Shown here piece by piece: positions 40,162-51,452 of a stretch of 64,000 nt of DNA (its first letter is position 1; each line of letters opens with the position of its first letter). The position numbers and the translations under genes were made by a program. The notes under the pieces are model-generated. The model had not been told where the DNA came from and searched no databases. It saw only the letters and a list, made by a program, of their open reading frames with translations. Source of the DNA: Pristionchus mayeri (taxonomy: Eukaryota > Nematoda > Chromadorea > Rhabditida > Neodiplogasteridae); contig BTRK01000002.1 in the NCBI GenBank assembly GCA_036245805.1, forward strand, positions 22,251,067 through 22,315,066. The letters run 5' to 3'.

Positions 40162-40553
40162 ATATGATTTACAAATAACGTGAGATGCACTGAGTGAAAA
40201 TGCGACAGTCGAGAATTTCAGCTGGAGACTCCTCTGATTTACACGAGCGACGGGATATTCAATGAATTGACTCTTCAAATTACACTCATGAATAATTTTA
40301 TCTTGTATGCAATTAACATTAGGGCAATGATTCAAGAAATTTTTTTACCACCATAGTCGACATCGATGTATGATAATTTATTCCGTTATTCCTCACTTTG
40401 GTGCACCTAGTGATACGCGTGCGATAAATAAAGCATATTATAATGTTATCAAGATGGGAAACAATTGAACTGATATTGAAAGGCGAGGTTCAATCCACAG
40501 TGATTATCTTCGTTAACTCATAAGAGAGAGAGTATAATCAAACTCAGAATCGA

Positions 40554-41109
40554 ATGATACTCACCGATTTACCTGATGATGTGATCGAATCGATTTGTGA
40601 TCAACTCGATATCGATTCGAGAGCTAGCATGCGAAAGGTACGAAAGTACAAAGAAAACATGAAAGAATTCATTGAGATAAGAAAGATCAATCTGGGAATA
40701 ATATGATCAGCATATTGTTACTCGTCAGGTCCATCCTCGTTTCGATTTCGTTGTCTCGGAAATTGAGAATCGACTCATCGCAAAATGTCTTCAAGTTGGA
40801 GCATCTCTTCCTCCCAAAATACACAGAGAGCACGCGAATTCGAGAGGATTTGGAATAGATTACGAGAAGATCTCCCATTTCGACCCTTTCGGATCAGATC
40901 TCTACAAGTATGCATGGCAAGGTATTCGAATGATTGAGATGGAGAGATGTCTCGTTGTCCCTCCAGGTCCACGAAGATTGACGTCCACTACACTGAGGGA
41001 AGTGAGAGATGGAGAGGGGGAGATCCTACGACCACAGAAGACTGGATTGAGGCCGAGTCAGAGTATCATACCTTCAACTTTCAACGGTCGCATGATAGAG
41101 ATGAAAGAG
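40554..41109 (+). CDS. F-box protein (copy 2), 3' end altered by a fold-back element
   Basis: Exon 1 (40554-40637) is an F-box core: ILTDLPDDVIESICDQLDID then SRASMRK. Exon 2 starts VHPRFDFVVSEIENRLIA and contains LPPKIHREHANSRGFGIDY and HFDPFGSDLYK, matching copy 1 position by position. Exon 3 (from about 40967, STKIDVHYTEGSERWRGG) runs through EDWIEAESEYHT into the left arm of a fold-back transposon and meets a stop at about 41107. The C-terminus is thus either transposon-supplied or the gene is truncated. Homologues of copy 1's later exons were not found downstream. Confidence 0.5.
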
Positions 41110-41650
41110 TCTGAAACTTTCAAAATCTTTCAAACTTGTTTCTGAGTATTCAAGCCAATTTTCGGTTCCCAGTGATAGTTCATTCGAAAGCGCATGCACA
41201 ATTATGCAAGAAAGTGGAAGAAATCAGGAATCCATCAACGCAGACGTCAGTTAGACAAAATAATTTTAAATTGTTTCAGCGAAAGCGAAGTATTTCGACT
41301 ATTATATCATTTTCATATTGCATTTTGGTATATTTTATATTTAAATTCGTATTCTGCGCGTGAAAATACGTAAGAACATGCACAATTCGTTCACTTTTCA
41401 AGTAAATGTTGAAATTCCATTTTCCGCTTGAAAATTCTCGACCGAATGAAAATAGTCTAACTGACGTCTGCGTTGATGGATTCCGGGTTTTTTTTCCGTT
41501 TTCTTACATAATTTTGTATGCTCTTTCGAATGAGCTATCACTGGATACCGAAAATTGGCTTGAATACTCAGAAACAGGTTTGAAAGATTTTGAAAGTTTC
41601 AGACTCTTTCATATCTATCATGCGACCGTTGAAAGTTGAAGGTATGATAC
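41063..41650. mobile_element. Fold-back (long inverted repeat) element, ~590 bases
   Basis: Left arm 41063 to about 41268 and right arm about 41450 to 41650 are near-perfect inverted copies, with the outer ends GTATCATACCTTCAACTTTC and its complement. The ~180-base AT-rich centre is not paired. No open frame resembles a transposase. The left arm begins inside the third exon of the second F-box gene. Confidence 0.8.
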
Positions 41651-42099
41651 ACGGACGGGACGGATGAAGAAAAAAGACGCGCGCTCGAAAGATGTTCATG
41701 ACTTGTGTATTGAGTCGAGAATTACCACACAAAGAACTTTAATACGGTCGTCGAGAGCCAGAATTACGGTAGTTTTGGGCAAGTTTCACATGTTACCTCA
41801 ATTTCAAGCAGTTTATTGAAATCTGATACTACTGGTGGATACATACTAGAAATTCTATATGAACTTCTGATCTTTTGCGATAAAAATAATAATTTTATCT
41901 CAAATATTCACGCAAACTATCCCGGAATCTTTTTTGGGTTTTTTTCCGTTCCGACCATGGTGAATGGTTGCCTACTTCTTCGATAAACGAGCCGGGTCGT
42001 ATTTCTCGCGCCGCTCGCCACTTTCATGTGTGCATTTCAACGTTGTTGTGCTCGTGTTAATTGATTAATTCGCTTGCGTTTTTATCTGTGCATTCCAGG
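41651..42099. other. No supported gene; CG-richer stretch before the LC3-like exon
   Basis: Mixed AT-rich sequence with a CG-containing segment near 41985-42060. It ends in a clean polypyrimidine acceptor (GTGCATTCCAG) just before 42100, which could be either an intron acceptor or a trans-splice site. Nothing else is visible. Confidence 0.35.
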
Positions 42100-42378
42100 G
42101 AATTGACAAGGATGACGGTCAACGAAAGAAGAAAGGATCTATCGTCGGTTTTTCGAAATTGGAGTGGAGCAGATTCTCATCATCAAAAGACGGTGAGTGT
42201 CACGTTCGCTATCGTTAATTCAACTGGGTAATTGAGACTGCAATTGCATCCAGAGCAGACGTTCTTCCTCCTCGTGAACGAGAAGGCAATCGCCGCCAAG
42301 TTAATGGCTTTCTCCGCTTCACAATCAGAGCAAGGCGATAGTTTCCTCTATCTCGTGTATACTTCCCAGCCAGCTTAA
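42100..42378 (+). pseudogene. LC3/Atg8-like (LGG-2-type) C-terminal fragment lacking terminal Gly
   Basis: The second exon (from about 42254) encodes EQTFFLLVNEKAIAAK, then DSFLYLVYTSQPA and a stop. This is the C-terminal half of the LC3/GABARAP ubiquitin-like fold, closest in wording to nematode LGG-2 (FFLLVNE..., VYTSQPA). Family members need a C-terminal glycine, exposed by Atg4, for lipidation on autophagosomes. Here the stop directly follows Ala. The upstream exon (42100-42191, GIDKDDGQRKKKGS...) joins in phase but does not look like the LC3 N-terminal half, and no LGG-2 exons were found before it. A decayed copy is the simplest reading; a diverged, non-lipidated paralogue is possible. 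Confidence 0.55.
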
Positions 42379-43708
42379 CTTTCTAGTCATTTCCGTGCTT
42401 TGTACCTTTGTAAATACGTATGTACTTTCCAACTTACGAGCTACCCAATCGAGCTACCCATTCGATTCCTCAATACCTCTCACTACAGTCTTTACAATTC
42501 TGCACCTGTTACTGTTCACCGTATTCATGCCCTGCATAAATGTACAAATGCATTGATGATGGTATACAAATTCATTCAATTCATTCACGAAAACGTTCTA
42601 AAACAATGCACAGGAACTTCGAAACCGTGGCTAGCCACGCCACTCAAGCTTTGCCCAAAACTACCGTAACCAATTTTGGTGCGTCGCGACTCTAGCGCGT
42701 TTTCAAACACGTGCGTCGTCCGACCCGTCCGTGGTTAGAGTCACAGGCAAAAGGGGGGATTGAATAGTTGCAGCCTCTGCAGGAGGATACGTACGATCGG
42801 GGGGATGTGCATCCGCCAAGATAGAATTGATGCTCGAGGCCAGTCTTTCTATCTTGCAAATGCGGCCATTCTCGAACATTTAGCACGTGGGAATATCGCC
42901 ATGGATGCTGACTGATCCGAAGGTCCGTCTCTCTATCATCATCCGAGGAGTTAAGGCAGGTTCGATAGCGTGCACTCATACGTCATAGAGTCGATAAGAA
43001 TTCACGTTGTTATCGAATAGGAAAAAGAGAAATATGAAGTGATCAACCTGTATCCTTCATCAGTTGATAATGCGGATCTTCGTGTAAGTGGATATCTTGG
43101 CTCTCCGTATGGAGAGCATCTGCCTCTCCATTTGGTCAGCAGAAGGGAATTCGAATCGATCGAAGGATGGGGACAAGACGTGGAGATTATGGTGTGTTCC
43201 CCCTTCTATTCCCAGTGCAAATCCTCATTCAGATGGCGACTTCTGAATCTCATGGACTGGAAGACACCGAATCACTCAACTTCGAACTCTCTTTCTTTAG
43301 AGATTTTGTGTTGTGCTCAGTTGAGATTTACGCCTCCTTTGTAGACTAATTGTAACCTGCTTCAAAGCAACAGTCAGTGAAAATTAATATAATAACAGTA
43401 TTTCAAAATAAAATTAATATAATAACAGTATTTAAAATGTTTTTTTCCGCTTTAAAGGTTTTGGTCATTGTTATCTTATCGGCGTGAATTTGAATTAATA
43501 AAAAAGTAAATCATAAACGCTGATTACTCAGGTTGATATTCAAAGAAGAACAGAGATATCAAGACAACCGTAGCCAACGACAATCGAGACGTGACAAAGA
43601 TAGCGATTGATAACAACGTGTCCAGTGTTTTCTTTTCTGATTTATGTATTTTTTTGTCTTTTCCAAATTAATATGTTTATAATTTATCTTCATTGCGGTC
43701 TCCGTCCC
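42379..43708. other. Exon-like fragments of an unidentified plus-strand gene
   Basis: A frame from about 43022 (KEKYEVINLYPSSVDNADLR) continues with YLGSPYGEHLPLHLVSRREF to a GTGTGT donor near 43192. It can splice after a 41-base intron to MATSESHGLEDTESLNFEL and stop at 43346. A possible upstream exon near 42806 reads SFYLANAAILEHLARGNIA. The parts look protein-like but no complete model or family emerged. 43380-43430 contains a 30-base direct repeat of an AATTAATATAATAACAGTAT word. The remainder is AT-rich. Confidence 0.35.
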
Positions 43709-44512
43709 TCAATTCTTCTTCTTGTAGAACCTCTTGCAAGAGACTGCCCCACTACGCATTACCTGCAAGGATGAATTACAGTAAAACAGAGAAGATAAAC
43801 GGGTTTGAATTGTTCAAAAATGTTGCAGATTCAAATACATAGATGATTCAAAATGCAGAAAAGGTAAAGTAGCACTCTCGAATGAACATGCCTGCACCAA
43901 TCTCCCTTCCTCTACAGTGTAAGTGTAGATCTCAGCAGGATCGTCTGGCTTGTCGATTCTCTGATGGCTCTCCACCAACGAATCCCCGTCCATCGCAATC
44001 AAGATCTACCAAGATTCAGTCAATGGGAGAACATTAGGAAATTTATTTTTGAACAGCAGAAACAATTTTTTGGCAGAAGCAAGGTTGAGAATGCTCACTT
44101 TGTGTTCAGCCTGATCGAATCCCTTTCCTTGGAATTCCTCTCCAAGGAAGAATTCGTAGTGAGAACTCCGTTTTCCCATCTGCAAACAAATATTTGGGGA
44201 CGAAGAGTGAAGAAATTTATCTACCTGGTGGTCAGCACTCCATTTGTTTCCTCCTATCTTCTCGAATGTGATCACGTGGCCAGAGACAAGAATGAGCTGG
44301 AAGAATCAACTTGTTGTTTAGATACACTGACTTCACATAGTGAACTGATTCGTCATGAACAAATGAAAAGATTTTCAAAAATGGCGGGAATAGAAAGCGC
44401 AGACCTTTCTGATGATCCATGGGACTCCTTTGCTGGCGAGATAAGCATCGAATCCCTCCTGCTTGTCATATGTCCATGTGGAGAGGAACTCATCGGGAAT
44501 GGCACTCTTCAT
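43709..44512 (-). CDS. Lipid-binding protein (FABP/LBP family)
   Basis: An intracellular lipid-binding protein, a ten-stranded beta-barrel that carries fatty acids or retinoids. Five exons (44512-44405, 44296-44225, 44179-44099, 44005-43892, 43762-43709) sum to 429 bases, 142 aa, normal for the family. The N-terminus SAIPDEFLSTWTYDKQEGFD carries the FABP signature. It is followed by YLASKGVPWIIRK, VITFEKIGGNKWSADHQ, FFLGEEFQGKGFDQAEHK and the closing strand VMRSGAVSCKRFYKKKN with the ligand-carboxylate Arg. No signal peptide is seen, unlike secreted nematode LBPs. A TTTCCTCAG acceptor one base before the ATG indicates trans-splicing. The last intron seems to use a GC donor (CAG|GCATGT); an in-frame GT alternative would drop two residues. 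Confidence 0.88.
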
Positions 44513-46067
44513 TCTGAGGAAAGGAGGCAATTGATGAAGCAGGGAGGAAATAAAGGAAAAGAGAAATACATTAGAACGAGTTGAGCGACGTGAATTGTTT
44601 GTGGTAAGGGAAGAATGAGATGGGAAAGGGGTCATTCCTTCCACGAATCCATTTGATCAATGGGACTTATCTAGTTGATAAGAGAAGAGTGAGATGAGCA
44701 CGAGAAGATGCAATTGATAAGAGATCCAGACGAGAACCTATTACTTAGATGGAAAGTACAGAGATCCGGTACGAGAATGAACTCAAAGTTGAAGAACAAA
44801 TCGTTTTCTCGGATTTATTACTTCAACGAACTTTCAAAACATATTTTCATTTCGACCGTTCCTTCTGAACTTATATCATGTGACAAGTCCATGATTGAGG
44901 GGTAAAGAGGAAGCTAAAAATGGGAAGCGCGCAATGAACATCTACATTAATTCACGATCACGTGTATCGTTGAATTATCATAGACGATAAGAATACTGCA
45001 AAGATCAGATAAAAGTTCGTTCATATCTTTTTATAAAATATCTTCTGGATGTGTAATTCTTGCTCCCCTCCCATTATCACTCTTCGAGGTTCAAATCCTC
45101 TTTTACGCCATTTTGTTCGTTGCAACGGGCGAGGCCGAGATGTTTTTTCCACTTCTCTCTATGAATTTCTCCGATGGATTGCATTGCAACGCCGAGTCAT
45201 CCGAGAATCCGGGAGAGTTAATGCCTGTTCGATAGGAAGAGGACAGACATCTTTTGCAGCTCAGCTTTCGTTCCTTGCAAAACAGACTTTTAAATAGAGG
45301 CCTGACCACTGTCTAGACTAATAAAAGAACGAGAATTTCGTCAAATTGTTTGCTGAATCCATTGTTATCACTAGAAGAAAAATATAAGCAGTGATGTGTC
45401 TGAATTCTCTTGACCTTGAAGAGAGTGCATTGACGAATCCCCATTGGGAAACCTAGTCTACAAACGAAGGATCGCAGACCATCTGGGAACAGAGTTACAA
45501 TTTTTTACTGCTTCTAGCATTTTTTCAATAATTATTTCGTCTTCAATCACCGGTTCAATCGAATTTCCTACTGAAATGTCGTTCCCAGGTCGAAAAAAAG
45601 TCCTACGTAATGTCATCTATTCTCTCCTATGCGAACCTCTGTATCTTTTATTTCTCCGTTGTCGTCACTTCTATCCTTCCTTCTCCTTCTTTTTATCTCC
45701 ATTCCGAATTAACTTCTACATCCATCGTGATCTTTCATTTTGTAAACTAGAAAAGAGGGGATGGCACCATCCTCTGAGTGTCAGTTCTCTCCTCAATTCA
45801 ACCCCGCAAATAAGCAGCTACAATTCTTTCCAATCTCTGGTTTTTCTGTGTCTCTAAATCAGAATTCATTCAGACTTCCAATTTACTTCCTATTCGTGTC
45901 TCAAAATCCTACTTTCTTCACACCGATTTCTGCTGCTCTGAATAGTTGGATTTCCTTGGATTTGGCTGTGCCCAACTGTGAATATTCCATTCTGTCATGA
46001 ATGTGTCTCTTCTCTCCCATCTGGCTACATTTCCAATCTCTCTCGAATCACGTTTTCCTCTTCAGGA
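44513..46067. other. Intergenic; no supported gene
   Basis: AT-rich sequence. 45444-46000 has long plus-strand frames rich in Phe, Ser and Leu (pyrimidine-rich DNA), one starting MAPSSECQFSPQFNPANKQ, that might be an extra 5' exon of the downstream receptor, but no in-phase junction was found. A B-box-like word (GAGGTTCAAATCCTC) at about 45088 lacks a tRNA body. Confidence 0.3.
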
Positions 46068-47832
46068 ATGGCTGACCTCGTGAGTACTATCACTCTCATC
46101 TTCACTCTTCTTCGTGTAATCTGCTGGTTCGTCCTCTTCTTCGTTACAATCCTCTATAACGATGCTCTGAAGAGAAGGAAGGTCAGTCTCCCCCTCCACT
46201 CTTCCTCTTCATCTTCCTTCAGGTGTTCCATCCCAATCTTCAATTGCTTCTCTTCTCGATGCCCTTCACTTATCTCATCTTCATCATTCCATCTGCATTT
46301 ACTCTCATAGTCAAGTTCTTTTCTCTCCAAGATTCCGATCTTCTCTCCACTCTCTTGCACGCTCTCACTGATTTTGGTGAGGAAATAAAGTAGAATGTAA
46401 TCGATAATCATGAGAGATTCACTAATATTTCTTCCCCTAAGTATCACATCTGGAGATCACTCTGTAATTAGGAAGGAGTAAAACAGTTAAATCCCTTTCA
46501 GGAATATTCGGTTCCTCTTTCAACCTCTTCAGTTTCACAATCGAGAGATTGATTGCGACGTGGAAAGTGGATGACTACGAACACATTTCATCCAGAGTCA
46601 GTTATGGGAATGGGATTGGATAAATATAGAGAGAAAGGTAGACTAGTCCTACTAAATGATAATGCTGCTTCATAAAACGCTATTTTTTCACATTACCCCA
46701 ACAAAAAGTCGATCGTTATGGTTGAATAGCCTGAAGTATATTCTCGATTGATTTTCCTTCCTCAGATTCCGTACATGGCCCTTCTCCTCCTGCTCTTCCA
46801 ATGGTCTCTCGCTGCTGCAGTTGTCACTCTCCTCTACCTTCGTGAGCATTCCCTGTCTCGCCCCTCTCTGATTGAGCCTTTGATCAGAGTCTGATTGAGT
46901 TTGAATTGAGGATATTCCTTTGCAGATCAGATCGAAGTCTGGCGCTTGTTGGCCCTCTCAGCCATTCAATGGGTAGTGAGTGTAGTAGTGAGTCGTGCCC
47001 TTCCTTCCTTCCTATCTCATCTTCATCTCTTCAGTTGTTCATCGCTCTTCCTGGAATCAGTCGTCGTGCCTACGAGAAAAAGATGAAGAACCGTGCCACG
47101 AACTACAAAAATCGATACCAATCAGTGGAGAATGTTAGAACAGCGCTGGTGAGAAATTAGATATTCAAATTCTGTCAACAGAATTGGAACTTGGCACTGC
47201 TGCCCCTCCTAACATTTCCAATTGTGCAGGTCCTCAACAAATTGGTTCTCTTCCTCGCCATTTCACTCGTCATTCAGCTATCTTATTACTCAGTCCAATT
47301 GTTAATAATATTCCTTATTCAAATAATTTGCATGCTTCTAGCTATCTCATCCCTGCAGAAATCAATCCTCCGCTCAGCCAGATTTTCCACATCAGTATCG
47401 CGATCACTGTAAGCACTTTTAGTTTCATGGTTATCTAGAAATGAGATGGTGCATTATAGACATTCTATGTGAATGAACTTTTGAAATGGTGGCTTGCAGC
47501 CTTCGATAGGTTGTCTGCTGGTTCTCTCCTCCCATCCTTCTCTCCGTCCATTCCTCCTCCACTTCATGAGATCACGAGTATACGCACAAGAAGTAATCCT
47601 TCCTTCCTCCTTTTCTTATTTTTAGCCCTTTGATTAACTTTTTTTGTCAGAATTCATCGACAGGGAAGGAGTGCTCGAGTGATCCGTCGACAGTGCAGGT
47701 GGGGGTAGACTCCCTTCCTCTTCCCCTCCAATCCTCTCTCAGATCCAATCTCTCTCTGGAGTGGAATTGGTCGTCCCTACTGAGAATCATCGAGATGCTT
47801 ACTTCTCAGAGTTCAGACGCCAATGGGGATGA
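46068..47832 (+). CDS. Sre-type serpentine receptor
   Basis: A 7TM receptor of the nematode class-epsilon (Sre) kind. The chosen start MADLVSTITLIFTLLRVICW leads into TM1, after a TTTTCCTCTTCAG acceptor that could be trans-spliced. Then come FHPNLQLLLFSMPFTYLIFI and FGSSFNLFSFTIERLIATW followed by KVDDYEHISSRIPYMAL; the E-R-x-x-A-T...DYE pattern is the Sre signature. Further spans include LLLLLFQWSLAAAVVTLLYL, LFIALPGISRRAYEKKMK and VLNKLVLFLAISLVIQ. The C-terminus is SGVELVVPTENHRDAYFSEF before a stop at 47832. Expected in chemosensory neurons by family precedent. Exon borders are approximate. Confidence 0.75.
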
Positions 47833-48739
47833 ACACTACCCTTCTCTTTCTTACCGAGATCTAATTGCCTGTAAATAAATATTGTCCGTAGAGTAGAATG
47901 TGTACATGAGTGTGATAAAGTAGTTGAAGTACGTTGAGCAGTGTCCTTCATCCTTGATTACACATGGATGTACAATTCTCATTTGAATAATCCTCGTGAG
48001 TCACTAGTTCGGATTCCTCCCGTTGGTAGAAACGAGTTGGAATTACCACTTGATAGACTGAATGTTTATGTTTCCAGCAGATTTCATCCATCATTATTCG
48101 AGAGAATGGGAGATAAACAAGAAGCATCTCTCTCTCTGCTTCATCAGTCAGCTGTTGTTGGTCAATGCTTTCCTTCAACTAGCCTTCTACTTCGAAGTAT
48201 TCGCAGTAGTGAATTAAATTAATCTTTTTCTACACTATTGCAAGCTAATATTGGTAAAACAAAATTCTCTTAGACGAACAACATTTCATCCAGTCAGCTG
48301 AGCATCTCAAAATAGTGTCCTTTGGTCATCGCTCATCTCCCGTGGCAACTTCTCCATCCTTCCCCCCCACTCTTCTTCCGCCTAACTCATGGCTATTTCT
48401 CCTTCTCTATCTTTCACTTCGCGCAATGCTGTAATCTCTGATATTTCTCTCACTTCTCTCTACTCTCCTCTCCACTTCGATAGTGCATCGGTAATTCAAA
48501 GTGAAGTCTCCTCTACTTCTCTTCATAGTCATCGAAGTTTGGACAGTTGCTAGAGACACGAAGCCGTTCTCTTTTCCAATCCCCGCATTCCCATCCATCC
48601 CATCGTTCACATCCTTTGTCAGTTCTCTCTCTTTCGTAATAATTGCATCGCTTTGAATCCACGTTGAGTGTCTCCTTAGTTACTGCAACTTCAACGGTGG
48701 TCTTTACTGACTTTATGTATGCATTTCGAAAGTTTCAGT
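47833..48739. other. Intergenic; no supported gene
   Basis: Includes a plus-strand frame near 47980-48222 (RESLVRIPPVGRNELELPLD...) without clear splice partners or a family match. Otherwise pyrimidine-rich sequence leading to the CALHM gene, whose start follows a TTTCAG acceptor by one base. Confidence 0.3.
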
Positions 48740-51199
48740 ATGGCCACAGCTAATCCAGTACTCGTCAATCCAGTCGCAATCACCACAGCGACCATCTCTT
48801 CTGCTGCATCAGGTATCTCACTCCTTTACTTCTTCATCCCTCGCCCAAGATACTATTTCATAGTCATTGAAAAGCAAAAAAGGTAGATCATTCACCGGGG
48901 TTAGATCTACTCCCATGTGAGGTTCTCCTTCGATTGTCGTTCTGCAGATTTCATTCATTGTCAAAACGATTGCGTGATTCACTCTGTCGATTCTTGTGAA
49001 TTGGCTGTTCAAATACAATCCGAATCTCTTCCCTGGGTGGAATTGAGTGAGAGAGGGAGGGAAGAGTAATGGCCGCCGCCATTGTTCCAACTATCACAGG
49101 TGCACTTCCTACTTTATACCTCCAATCCATTGAATTCAGTCTTCACTAATCTCTTCGCCAACAATGGAGTCACTCTCATCAATGTCGCCCTCATTGTCGC
49201 CACCATCGGGGGACAATCGGTGAGAAAGGGAGGGGGGGAGTCGTCTTCCTTCAATCATTCATGGTCTCCGTTGTAGATTCTGAAGAAGCTGAGCTTCAAC
49301 TGTCCGTGTGCGTATCCCCTCAACGTCTATCAGTCCCTGATGTTCCTTCTCGGTCCAAGTCTCGCTCTTCTTGTTATCGGTAAGACATTTCTTCCCCTCA
49401 CTCGGAAAGAATGAATTCGCAGGTTTCATGGTGAACTCCACAACGTGGAGACTCGTCCATGGATGCTTCTACAGGTTAGCACTCCTATTCTTAGTGTTGG
49501 TATAATCTGAGTGTTTGAGGCACCACGACACTCGTCATTCCCTCAAGACTTCCTTTGTCTACTGGGTCGAGGTTCGTCTTCCTTTCTCCTATCATCTAAT
49601 AAGTGAATGGAGGTGCTCGTCCAGTCTTCAGTAGCTCCTGCAGCATGGCTATTCGTTGCCTTCCTCGATGGATCGTGAGTTCGAATCAGAGGATCCACTC
49701 TTCCCTCACTTCAGTTACTATACTTGTCTGCTCGCTTCGCAATTCTGTCATCTGGAATCTTCTCCTCAGTGTGTGAACAGCACGTGGAAGGGAGACACTC
49801 AGTCATGGAAGTCAATGAGTGGAGACGGAGTGGTTAGACATTTCCATTGTAGACAACCATCAGGATAAGAGATCCCATGTGTTCAATGATGAATGGTATG
49901 AGAGTAGGATGTGGTAACTGTTCTTTCAGTACTGCCCTCAGTGTATCTGCAATCTCATCGATCGAGACAAGATCTATCTCGAATCAACTTCCAATATAAT
50001 CGCATGGGCACTTCTCATTTGCTACGGGACATTCGCATTCTTGTGTAAGTTTGCCATTCATTCCTGATTATTTGTTATTTTTCAACAAACTGGTGAAATT
50101 GATTCTATGACTCTTCTGCCTTCTCTGTTGCCTTTGCAACTATCTATATTTGCAACTATATTCCTTTGCAACTATCTATATTTCCCTCAGGTATTTGCTG
50201 CGTCCGAATGTGCGATCGATACACGATGATACAGAGGAAATACGTGGAGACTTACAAGAGCGAAGAGTCGAAGCACTTCGAGAACATCGCAAGGGTAACA
50301 TTTGATTGTTAAAGGAGAGGGTCACACGATTCACATGGACGCACAATATCTATACCTATATATAAAGCGCAGTGTGTGTCTGTCCGTATGTCCGGATTGC
50401 GAAACAGTTGCGAAACGATTACGAAATGGGGAGGGAGAGAGATCGCGCGTCAACAAATTGCGAAGCAAGTGATTGCGAAACCTACTCCGCTAGGACGGGG
50501 CCCCCGCCGAAGGCGGGTGGGGGGGGGGGGGGGCAGCCGGACTAGTGCAAAATGAGAGTGTGGACTTATTATACATTCACAACGAAATGGATCGAAAGAA
50601 AATGAAGGGAGATAAGCGACAACTCGGGTGTGAACTGTCCCTCGTCAGGAACACGCAGCACAGATAGCAGACAACAATGCACGAGCATTCTTCTCGAATC
50701 AGGATTGGTCCAAGAAGGATTGGGATTGGGTGAGCAACAAGGAAAAAGGAGTGAAGAATGAGTAGAAATACTCTTTGTCAGGTGTCGGGAGTCTCTGAGA
50801 TCTCGAATCCCTTCTTCGCTCGCATTCGAATAATCGCAGAGGAGAAGACACAGACAACCCTCTACACTCCTTTGCAATTGTGGAGTAGTCACAAGGTGAG
50901 GAAGAGAAACTCACTTGCTATGAACACTGATGAGAACGTTAAAATAATTAAGACTATTCGATTCGTGAAAAATAAGGGCATGATAGCAGGAAAAGGTAAA
51001 AATTCATCCCATCTTCGTGACTATCCGGCTAACACTGCTGTACAAAAAAATATTGATTGACAAATTATCAAATATAGGACGATAGCAATATATTGATATT
51101 GACACAATCATCGTTGAGGGATACAAGATTCTGAAACCTGATGTGGAAGTGCCGACTCTAGCAGAGGATGGAGATCATCCACAGAATATGGAGCCGTGA
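48740..51199 (+). CDS. Calcium homeostasis modulator (CALHM) channel, copy 1
   Basis: CALHM proteins form large-pore, voltage- and calcium-gated plasma-membrane channels; C. elegans has clhm-1. Exons give MATANPVLVNPVAITT, a first span (NNGVTLINVALIVATIGGQS), the diagnostic LSFNCPCAYPLNVYQS with the C-P-C pair of the first extracellular loop, MFLLGPSLALLVIGFMVNST, SVAPAAWLFVAFLDGSYYTC with the second-loop cysteines, YCPQCICNL, NIIAWALLICYGTFAFLCIC and a helical cytosolic tail (REHAAQIADNNARAFF..., DWDWVSGVSEISNPFFARIR, TPLQLWSSHK). The last exon starts GYKILKPDVEVP. A short Helitron sits in the intron after the exon ending KHFENIAR. The next gene is its tandem paralogue. Confidence 0.87.
50349..50545 (+). 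mobile_element. Short non-autonomous Helitron
   Basis: The 197-base element starts with TC (TCTATACCTATATATAAAGC) after a host A and ends with CTAG before a host T, the A|T insertion rule of Helitrons. Just inside the 3' end is a GC-rich hairpin (CCCGCC/GGCGGG) followed by a long G run. No coding sequence. It lies in an intron of the first CALHM gene. Confidence 0.72.
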
Positions 51200-51452
51200 A
51201 ATGGATGGGATCCCGTATTTAGCCAGCCATTTCTTCCCCTACGGGACTTCCCCTTTTCACGTGTATGCTTGCTCATATGTCACATAATAAATTGTTTCAA
51301 CTCCAATTTGTTTACAGCGGAAGTTGACTGGAATGAGTGTGTTTCTAGGATTGGAAGATGTGCAGATGATCAGTGATTTCTTTGTACTGTAGATTTGAAG
51401 AAGTATATGCGAAATCAGGTAGAGAATGAATCTATCTAATCGACAATGACAC

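Noticed and set aside
43964..44584. A 206-residue plus-strand open frame
   Set aside because: It is the antisense of the well-supported lipid-binding protein exons and their introns, and its sequence has no family resemblance.
45030..45112. B-box-like GAGGTTCAAATCCTC followed by CCA, suggesting a tRNA
   Set aside because: There is no matching 5' acceptor strand or D-arm upstream.
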